A stretch of DNA of 64,000 nucleotides from Pseudomonadota bacterium (lineage in GTDB: Bacteria > Pseudomonadota > Alphaproteobacteria > Rhizobiales > Xanthobacteraceae). Below the pieces are notes generated by a model that was not told the origin of the DNA, searched no databases, and saw only the letters and a list, made by a program, of their open reading frames with translations. The DNA lies in NCBI GenBank assembly GCA_023388935.1, contig JAEWFG010000093.1, positions 10,240 to 74,239 on the forward strand, written 5' to 3'. A program made the position numbers and the translations under genes. Position 1 is the first letter of the stretch. Every line of letters begins with the position of its first letter. Below are positions 29,333 through 36,664 of the stretch, in pieces.

Positions 29333-29690
29333 CTGCAAATTCCCATCTTTCTATCGGAGTCGGACCGGACTGACGGCTACGATGTGCACGACCAGCCGAT
29401 CCCGAAATGGGCGCGAGCATTACTTCGCCTTTCTTAGCAAACGATGACTCAGATTGACTAAAATTCAGGTCTCTTCCAGATCACTAACGCGATCACGGAA
29501 ATTCGGGCGATGCAAAAAACCGGACCTTAACTCTTCGTTCGGAATAGCGCTTTGTTTACCCTCTATTTCATCGACGAATTTGAATTAAATCCGTAGCCTC
29601 ATCTCACAAAAAAAGATGGCCGGAGGATCGCTTACGCGGCATCGCGAATGCTGCCGGCGATCCTGAACGACGAACCGGAGGCGGACGGGT
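29333..29690. promoter_or_regulatory. Divergent, AT-richer intergenic region
   Basis: 358 bases with no credible gene, noticeably lower in GC than the surroundings, between the carrier-protein gene (minus) and the ACAD-fold gene (plus). It includes AATTTGAATTAAAT near 29579 and TTGACTAAAATTC near 29454, which could be promoter parts. GGAGG precedes the ATG at 29691. I could not assign a -10/-35 pair with confidence. Confidence 0.55.
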
Positions 29691-30908
29691 ATGAACGTGC
29701 GTGACGCAGTCCTCACTGTCGACGAAACGCAGGCGAACTTCCTCGAGCAAGGCCCCTCTCTGATCGAACGCGCGGCGCGAACCGCCGCAACAGCGGCCGC
29801 CGACGCAGACGGGGTCGATCGCGACGCTCGCTTCCCGTACAAGGCTTTCGAAGTCGCACGCGAGCAGAAGCTGCTCGGCGTCATGATCCCGGTCGAGTTC
29901 GGCGGCTTCGGCGCTTCGATCTACGACGTTACCGACATCTGCTACACGCTCGGGCGCGCCTGCGCCTCGACCGCGATGATCTACGCGATGCACCAGACCA
30001 AGGTCGCCTGCGTCGTCAGACACGGCCTCGGCATTCCCTGGATGGAAACCATGATGCGCCGGGTCGCGCGCGACCAGTGGCTGCTCGCCTCCTCCACCAC
30101 CGAAGGCCAGAACGGCGGCAATATCCGCGCCAGCGCGGCTGCCGTCGATCACGCCGGCGATACCGTCTCGCTCGTGCGCGACGCTACCGTGATCTCCTAC
30201 GGCGCCGAAGCCGATGGTCTCGTCACCATCGCCCGCCGCGCCACCGAAGCCGCAGCCTCCGACCAGGTGCTGCTGGCGCTCGCGAAGGACGATTATTCGC
30301 TGAAGCGGACGCTGGGCTGGGAAACGCTCGGCATGCGCGGCACCTGTTCGACAGGTTTCGAGCTGAAAGTCGATTGTCCCGCCGACCGCGTCTTCCCGGA
30401 ATCCTACGACAAGATCCACGCCCAGACCATGACGCCGTTCGCGCATCTGTGCTGGTCGTCAGCCTGGGCCGGCATCGCCGCCGCGGCCGTGACCCGCGCG
30501 CAGGCCTTCATCCGCAAGGCGGCGCGCAGCTCCGGCGGCCAGATGCCGCCGGCCGCGGCGCATTTCACCGCCGCGAAGATGTCGCTGGCCAAGCTGCGCG
30601 CACTGATCGCCGCCAATACCGATGCGTTTGCCGGTGTCGAGCATGACGAACGCGCGCTGAGCTCGCTTGACTTCCAGTCCTCGATCACGCTGCTGAAGGT
30701 GCAGGCCTCAGAGCTCGCGGTCGAGACCGTGATGCACGCAATACGGACCGCGGGTCTTTCAGGCTACCGCAACGACGGCGAATTCACCATGGGCCGTCAC
30801 CTGCGCGACGTGCTGTCGTCGCCGATCATGATCAACAACGACCGCATTCTGGCCAACGCCGCCACCTCGACATTGATGAGCGGCGTGCCGACGAGTCTTC
30901 GCGACTGA
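29691..30908 (+). CDS. Acyl-CoA dehydrogenase-fold protein without canonical catalytic Glu
   Basis: 405 aa with the three-part ACAD fold: N-terminal helices, a middle beta domain around LLASSTTEGQNGGN, and a C-terminal four-helix part ending in YRNDGEFTMGRHLRD. The isovaleryl-type position holds serine (HLCWSSAWAG, about residue 256) and the medium-chain position holds I381 (PIMINND instead of IYEGT). It may therefore be a flavin oxygenase or unusual oxidase acting on a carrier-bound aminoacyl group. GGAGG precedes the ATG. Probably co-transcribed with the ligase 39 bases downstream. Confidence 0.88.
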   Translation: MNVRDAVLTVDETQANFLEQGPSLIERAARTAATAAADADGVDRDARFPYKAFEVAREQKLLGVMIPVEFGGFGASIYDVTDICYTLGRACASTAMIYAMHQTKVACVVRHGLGIPWMETMMRRVARDQWLLASSTTEGQNGGNIRASAAAVDHAGDTVSLVRDATVISYGAEADGLVTIARRATEAAASDQVLLALAKDDYSLKRTLGWETLGMRGTCSTGFELKVDCPADRVFPESYDKIHAQTMTPFAHLCWSSAWAGIAAAAVTRAQAFIRKAARSSGGQMPPAAAHFTAAKMSLAKLRALIAANTDAFAGVEHDERALSSLDFQSSITLLKVQASELAVETVMHAIRTAGLSGYRNDGEFTMGRHLRDVLSSPIMINNDRILANAATSTLMSGVPTSLRD

Positions 30909-30947
30909 ACCAACAAGAACAATTTTGAAATGGCAGGACATTGAACC

Positions 30948-31928
30948 ATGAACATTGCCGTCCTCCCCGACTCCCCCGAGATCGCGCCGCAAATCGCCGA
31001 TCCGCTCGATCATCTCGCCGACAAGCTTTTCCACCGCATGGGCTCGGACGGGGTCTATGCCCGCACGGCACTCTATGAGGGCGTCGTCGAGAAGCTCGCC
31101 GCGCTGATCACTTGCCATCGCGAGGCCGGCACCGAGGTGATGCGCTTTCCGCCGGTGATGAGCCGCGCCCAGCTCGAGAAGTCCGGTTATCTCAAGAGCT
31201 TTCCGAACCTGCTCGGCTGCGTCTGCGGCCTTCACGGCACCGAACGCGAGATCAACGCCGCGGTGAGCCGCTTCGATGTCGGCGGCAACTGGACCACCTC
31301 GCTCTCGCCGGCCGACCTCGTGCTGTCGCCCGCCGCCTGCTATCCCGTCTATCCGATCGCGGCGAGCCGCGGACAATTGCCGAAGGGCGGCCTGCGCTTC
31401 GACGTCGCTGCCGACTGCTTCCGGCGCGAGCCGTCGAAGCACCTCGACCGGCTGCAATCTTTCCGGATGCGCGAATATGTCTGCATCGGCACGCCCGACG
31501 ACGTCGCCGATTTCCGCGAGCGCTGGATGGTGCGCGCGCAGGCGATCGCCCGCGACCTCGGCCTGACCTTCCGCGTCGACTACGCCAGCGATCCGTTCTT
31601 CGGCCGCGTCGGCCAGATGAAGGCGGTGAGCCAGAAGCAGCAGCAGCTCAAGTTCGAGCTCCTCATCCCGCTGCGCTCGGAAGCGCAGCCGACCGCCTGC
31701 ATGAGCTTCAACTATCACCGCGAACATTTCGGCACGACCTGGGGCATCCAGGACGCCAATGGCGAACCGGCACACACCGGCTGCGTCGCCTTCGGCATGG
31801 ACCGCCTGGCAGTCGCCATGTTCCACACCCACGGCACCGATCTCTCAGCCTGGCCCGCCAAGGTCCGGGAGATCATGGGCATGCAGCCGCCAGCGCCGGC
31901 CGATGCTCATGGCGAGGGCTGGCGCTAA
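30948..31928 (+). CDS. Amino acid:[carrier protein] ligase (class II aaRS-like)
   Basis: 326-aa protein with the class II seryl-tRNA synthetase catalytic fold but no N-terminal tRNA-binding coiled coil. These enzymes activate a small amino acid with ATP and transfer it to the phosphopantetheine of a carrier protein. The zinc ligands C131 (AACYPVYP), E176 (RMREYVC) and C279 (HTGCVAFGMDR) sit at exactly the positions I recall for B. japonicum Bll0957. Class II motif 2 is near FRREPSKHLDRLQSFR, motif 3 is GMDRLAVAMF. Glycine or alanine is the likely amino acid by family. Confidence 0.94.
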   Translation: MNIAVLPDSPEIAPQIADPLDHLADKLFHRMGSDGVYARTALYEGVVEKLAALITCHREAGTEVMRFPPVMSRAQLEKSGYLKSFPNLLGCVCGLHGTEREINAAVSRFDVGGNWTTSLSPADLVLSPAACYPVYPIAASRGQLPKGGLRFDVAADCFRREPSKHLDRLQSFRMREYVCIGTPDDVADFRERWMVRAQAIARDLGLTFRVDYASDPFFGRVGQMKAVSQKQQQLKFELLIPLRSEAQPTACMSFNYHREHFGTTWGIQDANGEPAHTGCVAFGMDRLAVAMFHTHGTDLSAWPAKVREIMGMQPPAPADAHGEGWR

Positions 31929-31965
31929 CGGAACGAGGCCTCCCATTTCCACGGGCAAGACGAGC

Positions 31966-32841
31966 GTGATCCACACCAAGGTCCGATGCCGCGAGATCAC
32001 TGAGTCCGACGTCGATGCGGTCGCGGACTTGCTGACGCGCGGCTTTGTCGGCCGCTCGCGCAACTATTGGATCCAGGGCCTGCGCCGACAGGCCTTCCGG
32101 CGCGTGCCGGAGGGCTACCCGCGCTTCGGCTACATGCTCGACAATGACGGCACGCCGGTCGGCGTGCTGTTGCTGATCTACACGGCGCGGAAGGACGGCG
32201 AGGAGACTGCCATCCAGTGCAACCTGTCGAGCTGGTATGTCGATCCGGCGTACCGCAACTATGCTCCATTGCTCACCAAGATCGCGCAGCGGCACAAGGA
32301 CGTCACCTATCTCAACATCAGCCCGGCGCCGTGGACCTGGCCGATCATCGAGACGCAGGGCTTCCGCCCCTATTGCCGCGGAATATTCTTCTCGGTGCCG
32401 GCGCTGTCGCACGCGCCGCGTCGCAGCAAGATCGAGGTGATCTCGCCGCACGCCAGGACCATCCAGGGGCTTTGCGACGACGAGACCGAACTGCTGACGC
32501 GGCATGCGCGCTACAATTGCCTCAGCCTCGTCTGCCGCACGCCAGAGGGAACGTTCCCCTTCATCCTGCAACCGGTGCGCATCCGCCGTGGCTTCATCGC
32601 GCCGCCCGCGATGAAGATGATCTACTGCCGCAGCGCCGCCGAATACGCCGCCTGTGCCGGCCGCATCGGCCGGCTGCTGCTGCGGCTCGGCAAGATCTCG
32701 GTGATCGTCGATTCCAATGCCCCGATTCCGGGCCTCGTCGGTATCTACAACGAGCGGCTCGGCCGCAAATATTTCAAGGGCCCGCACCGGCCACAATTCG
32801 GCGACCTCACCGACACCGAGCTCGTGCTGTACGGACCTTGA
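31966..32841 (+). CDS. GNAT-like acyltransferase of the carrier-protein locus
   Basis: 291 aa from a GTG at 31966; an in-frame ATG at 31909 overlapping the ligase gene is possible, and neither has a strong ribosome-binding site. Residues about 10-150 resemble a GNAT fold (EITESDVDAVADLLTRGF, WYVDPAYRNYAPLLTKIA, YLNISPAPWTWPIIETQGF). The C-terminal 140 residues are a conserved-looking extension I do not recognise. It could release or condense the tethered aminoacyl group. Assignment to GNAT is by pattern and is uncertain. Confidence 0.72.
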   Translation: MIHTKVRCREITESDVDAVADLLTRGFVGRSRNYWIQGLRRQAFRRVPEGYPRFGYMLDNDGTPVGVLLLIYTARKDGEETAIQCNLSSWYVDPAYRNYAPLLTKIAQRHKDVTYLNISPAPWTWPIIETQGFRPYCRGIFFSVPALSHAPRRSKIEVISPHARTIQGLCDDETELLTRHARYNCLSLVCRTPEGTFPFILQPVRIRRGFIAPPAMKMIYCRSAAEYAACAGRIGRLLLRLGKISVIVDSNAPIPGLVGIYNERLGRKYFKGPHRPQFGDLTDTELVLYGP

Positions 32842-33079
32842 GGGCAGATACGCCGGGCGTCGGTCATCGCGGCCCCTGCGGGAAGATCCTGGACGGCTTC
32901 GCGACGCTCGCAATCACGACAAATGGCCGTCGGGCACCCACATGGCTCGCTCGGCCATTGCAGAGCAACAATTCATTCCGCAATAGCGAACGATTTAATT
33001 TGCGTGCGTGAGATGAGAGGCTGAAACTCTTTCTCCTTGTCAAAGTGGCCATCGCGGAGTCAGAGTTTCCTCACACCGA

Positions 33080-33115
33080 GCAATATTCGGCCGGTTAAAC
33101 CAAAGCAATATTTGG
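33080..33115. promoter_or_regulatory. Paired direct repeats upstream of PQQ dehydrogenase
   Basis: GCAATATTCGG (33080-33090) and GCAATATTTGG (33105-33115) are direct repeats 25 bases apart, just before the ATG at 33125. They could be an activator-binding pair or overlap the promoter; this is inferred from sequence only. The rest of the 283-base gap (32842-33124) shows no gene. Confidence 0.5.
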
Positions 33116-33124
33116 GGCAAACGG

Positions 33125-34840
33125 ATGAATAGATTGTCGATCGGCGGCTACGCCGCGCTATTTGGCTTGGCTTGTTTTCTGCCAGCCACCGCATACGCAC
33201 AACAGGAAGTGAAGCAGGACTTCGTCGGCCCGGTGGGCACGGCCAACGTCACGCCGGTGACGCAGGCGATGCTCAATGCCGCCGACAAGAACGCCACCAA
33301 TTTTCTGCTGACCAACGGCAATTATGCGCAGACCCGGTTTTACCCGGCCAAGCAGATCAACCAGAAGAACGTGAAGGGCCTGCACGTCGCCTGGATCTAC
33401 CAGACCGACGTCAAGGAATCGCTGGAGACCTCGCCCATCGTGGTCGACGGCGTGATGTTCGTGACGACTTCGTTCAGCCACGTCTATGCGCTCGACGCCA
33501 AGACCGGCCGTGAGCTTTGGCATTACAATCATAAGATGGGTCCGATCACGACCTATTGCTGCGGCCCAAACAATCGCGGCGTCCAGGTCCTCAACGACCT
33601 AGTCTATCTCGCAACCCTCGATGCGAAGCTGATCGCGCTGAGCGCCAAGACCGGCGAAGTGGTCTGGAAGACCGATCTCGCCGATCCCGAGTTGGGCTAC
33701 AGCGAGACGATGGCGCCCACGGTTGTGAAGGACAAGGTGCTGATCGGCACCAACGGCGGCGAATACGGCATTCGCGGCTTCTTGCGTGCCTATGATGCCA
33801 AGACCGGCAAGCAGGTCTGGAACTTCAACACCATTCCGGAGAACTCGGTCGGCGTCTGGGCTACCAAGGATGCCACCGGCCGCGACATGCACCGCGACAT
33901 CGCGGCCGAAAAGGATGTGCTTGCCAAAAACGGCGATCCCTTCGCCAAGCTCGGCGGCGGCGTCTGGCAAAATCCGGCTGTCGATCTCGCCACCAACCGG
34001 ATCTACTTCGTGGTCGGCAATCCCTCGCCCGATCTCGACGGCTCGAACCGGCCCGGCGACAATCTCTACACGAACTCGCTGGTCGCGCTCGACCTCGATA
34101 CCGGAAAGTACGTTTGCCACTTCCAGTACATCGCACACGACGTCTGGGATCTCGACGCGGTGAGCCCGACGGTGCTGGTCGATGTCAAGGACAAAAGCGG
34201 CAAGACCGTCCCCGGCGTGCTCCATGCAGGCAAGACCGGGCACATCTACGTGCACGACCGCAAGGATTGCAGCCTGATCCGCTTCTCCGAGGCAATGGTG
34301 CCGCAGGAGAACATGTGGGTGCTTCCGACCAAGGAAGGCGCCCGCATGCTGCCGGGTGCAAACGGCGGTGTCGAATGGTCGCCGATCGCGACCGACCCTA
34401 GCCAGTCGCTGGCTTACGCCATCAACCTGCACCAGCCGATGACCTACCGCGTGGAGAACTCGTCGTATCCCAACGGCAAGCTGTGGCTGGGCGGCGCCTT
34501 CACCGCCATTCCCGGTGAGAAGCAGTCCGGCAACATCACGGCGGTGAACTACGACACCGGCAAGATCAAATGGCAGGTGAAGACGCCGGAGCCGATGATC
34601 GGCGGAATTTTGGCAACTGCGGGCGGACTCGTCTTCACGGGTGAAGGCAACGGCAAGTTCGCGGCCTACAACTCCGCCGACGGCAAGGAGCTCTGGAGCT
34701 TCCGCGCCGGCGCAGGCGTCAACGCACCACCGTCCAGCTATATGGTGGGCGGCAAGCAGTACATCGTGGTCGGCGCGGGCGGCAACACACAGGTCAATTT
34801 CAAGCGCGGCAACAACATCATCGCCTTTACGCTTGATTGA
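33125..34840 (+). CDS. PQQ-dependent alcohol dehydrogenase, predicted lanthanide-dependent
   Basis: 571-aa periplasmic quinoprotein with an eight-bladed propeller. A signal peptide ends at about AYAQ; PQQ is stacked by the vicinal disulfide C145-C146 (TTYCCGPNN). Metal ligands are E213 ([11 protein letters not shown]), N299 (VVGNPSPD) and D342, with an additional D344 two residues on (HDVWDLDAV). That extra Asp marks lanthanide enzymes (XoxF/ExaF/PedH), whereas calcium enzymes have a different residue. The ligand spacing 86 and 43 residues closely matches XoxF. Followed by a terminator and a cytochrome gene. Confidence 0.93.
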   Translation: MNRLSIGGYAALFGLACFLPATAYAQQEVKQDFVGPVGTANVTPVTQAMLNAADKNATNFLLTNGNYAQTRFYPAKQINQKNVKGLHVAWIYQTDVKESLETSPIVVDGVMFVTTSFSHVYALDAKTGRELWHYNHKMGPITTYCCGPNNRGVQVLNDLVYLATLDAKLIALSAKTGEVVWKTDLADPELGYSETMAPTVVKDKVLIGTNGGEYGIRGFLRAYDAKTGKQVWNFNTIPENSVGVWATKDATGRDMHRDIAAEKDVLAKNGDPFAKLGGGVWQNPAVDLATNRIYFVVGNPSPDLDGSNRPGDNLYTNSLVALDLDTGKYVCHFQYIAHDVWDLDAVSPTVLVDVKDKSGKTVPGVLHAGKTGHIYVHDRKDCSLIRFSEAMVPQENMWVLPTKEGARMLPGANGGVEWSPIATDPSQSLAYAINLHQPMTYRVENSSYPNGKLWLGGAFTAIPGEKQSGNITAVNYDTGKIKWQVKTPEPMIGGILATAGGLVFTGEGNGKFAAYNSADGKELWSFRAGAGVNAPPSSYMVGGKQYIVVGAGGNTQVNFKRGNNIIAFTLD

Positions 34841-34866
34841 ACCGATAGCCATCCTTTCGTGAACCA

Positions 34867-34896
34867 AGCGGGGCCGCACGCGGCCCCGCTTTCGTT
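34867..34896 (+). terminator. Rho-independent terminator after PQQ dehydrogenase
   Basis: Perfect 10-bp stem AGCGGGGCCG/CGGCCCCGCT with a CACG loop, followed by TTCGTT. Partial read-through into the cytochrome gene is possible since the T-run is short. Confidence 0.82.
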
Positions 34897-34916
34897 AGAG
34901 CATACAGATTGATTTC

Positions 34917-35492
34917 ATGACGATGAATTTGCGTTCAGTCATTCTGCTCGGACTTGCGCTCAGCGCAGTTGCCGCGCCCGCAGCGGCAGACAGCATCGCT
35001 GAAAAAGTCGAGGTCTGCGCCAGCTGCCACGGTGCCGACGGCAAACCGATCGACAAGACAACGCCGGTGATCTGGGGCCAGCTCACTGGCTACATCTACA
35101 TCCAGCTTCGCGACTTCAAGCGCGGTGACCGCAAGAGCGAGATCATGCAGCCGATCGCATCGGCCTTCGAGAAGGACGACATGCTGGCGATCGCGGAATA
35201 TTTTTCGCAGAAGAAGTGGCCGGACCTGGGGCAGCCCCGTGCGCCAAAGGACGTTTCGAAGAAAGCGACCGACGCCGAGCATTCGATCGGCTGTACCGGC
35301 TGCCATCTCGAGCAGTTTCAGGGCACCAGCACCGCGCCGCGGCTCGCCGGACAGAGCCGCGAATATCTCGCCAAGACCATGGCCGACTTCCGCACTCGCG
35401 CCCGCGGCAACAATCCTGGCATGTCCGACCTGATGATCGCGACGCCGGAGAGCGACCTCGCGGCGCTGGCGGAGTTTTTGGCGGGACTGTGA
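34917..35492 (+). CDS. Di-haem cytochrome c (cytochrome c4-like)
   Basis: 191 aa with a signal peptide (cleavage near PAAADS) and two haem c sites, CASCH (C34-H38) and CTGCH (C126-H130), each followed by a likely Met ligand (EIMQPIA and GMSDLM). It is periplasmic and very probably accepts electrons from the PQQ dehydrogenase immediately upstream. The ATG at 34917 is used; an ATG at 34923 is equally possible. Typical cytochrome c4 length. Confidence 0.93.
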   Translation: MTMNLRSVILLGLALSAVAAPAAADSIAEKVEVCASCHGADGKPIDKTTPVIWGQLTGYIYIQLRDFKRGDRKSEIMQPIASAFEKDDMLAIAEYFSQKKWPDLGQPRAPKDVSKKATDAEHSIGCTGCHLEQFQGTSTAPRLAGQSREYLAKTMADFRTRARGNNPGMSDLMIATPESDLAALAEFLAGL

Positions 35493-35509
35493 GGGCGCGC
35501 CCTCTCCTC

Positions 35510-36439
35510 TCAATGAGTCAGCAGCCGCTCGCGCAGCGCGGTAAGGACGGTGAGATCAGCGGCTCGCTTGCCGGCGTTGTCGCGGAGCGACGGGTCGGCG
35601 CCACGGTCCAACAACAACGCCACGACATCGGCTCGGCCGCCCTCCGCGGCGATCATCAGCGCGGTGCGGCCGCGGGCGTCGCGATCGTCGATATGCGCGT
35701 TGCCGTCAAGCAGGAAGGCGACGACCTTCACCACCGCGGCCTGATCGACCTTCTCGTCGGCGCCAGCCGCCCACATCAGGAGCGTCAGCTCGTGCGGATA
35801 GCGCGCATTGACGTCGATGTTGCGGGCCAGTAGCCGCTTGACGACGTCGAGCCGTCCGGCGGCCGCCGCATAGACAATCGGCGGCTTGCCGGTTTCGTCC
35901 GCGAGGCGCTCATCGGCACCGTGCGCGAGCAGGATCTCGACGATGGCGTCACTGCCGGCATAGGCCGCGGCCGCGATGGGGGAGATCCCGCTGCGGCCGG
36001 TGAGCTTGACGTCGGCGCCATGCTCGACCAAGCGCTGTACCACCGCGGCTTGGCCGTGTTCGGCGGCAGCATAGAGCGCGGTCGCGCCGGCGAGATTGCG
36101 CGCGTCGATCGGCGCGCCACGCGCCAGGAGCAGGTCGACCACATCAAGGTTACCAAAGCGTGCTGCGTGGCCGAGCGGCCGTGCCCCCAGCCGGTCGCGC
36201 GCGTCGACGGAGGCCCCGGCGTCGAGAAGTTCGGTTTCCAGCGCAAGACAACCGGAATCGGCGGCTGAAAACAGCAGCAGCGACACCTCGATGGCCGTGA
36301 TCTGCGCCCTGGTGCCCTGAAACTGGCGGGTCAGTTCCTGACAGCGCACGGTATCGGCGGCAGCGGCCGGCGAAGCGGCGGTGAAGGCGGCTATCACAAC
36401 CGACCCCAGCAAGACGGCGCGGCGATACACGGCACTCAC
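35510..36439 (-). CDS. Secreted ankyrin-repeat protein
   Basis: 309 aa with a signal peptide (cleavage near AAAAD) and about six ankyrin repeats from residue 75 on (GARPLGHAARFGNLDVVDLLLARGA, GATALYAAAEHGQAAVVQRLV, and so on). Ankyrin repeats bind proteins; a periplasmic one may interact with envelope proteins, but there is no functional clue. It is convergent with the cytochrome gene, only 17 bases apart. Confidence 0.88.
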   Translation of the reverse strand: MSAVYRRAVLLGSVVIAAFTAASPAAAADTVRCQELTRQFQGTRAQITAIEVSLLLFSAADSGCLALETELLDAGASVDARDRLGARPLGHAARFGNLDVVDLLLARGAPIDARNLAGATALYAAAEHGQAAVVQRLVEHGADVKLTGRSGISPIAAAAYAGSDAIVEILLAHGADERLADETGKPPIVYAAAAGRLDVVKRLLARNIDVNARYPHELTLLMWAAGADEKVDQAAVVKVVAFLLDGNAHIDDRDARGRTALMIAAEGGRADVVALLLDRGADPSLRDNAGKRAADLTVLTALRERLLTH

Positions 36440-36664
36440 CTCCCTCTAACACATCCCCGGGACGCGTAGGTTACACGGTACCGAGCCACTGCCAAGCCAT
36501 CGCAATGCCAGCGGTCGTGGATTGGCTCGCCTCGCGCGGGATGCAGTGCCCGGTCACGCTCCGTAAACTACTGCGATTAAGGGAATTTTCCCGCCTACCC
36601 GCTACCCTCGGCGTCGGAATTGCGTTGCGTTAAGTGTATTGCCCGCCGAACCCCCGCCGATCCG

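Noticed and set aside
30948..31928. True seryl-tRNA synthetase
   Set aside because: Only 326 aa, without the N-terminal tRNA-binding arm, and with the zinc-ligand set of carrier-protein ligases.
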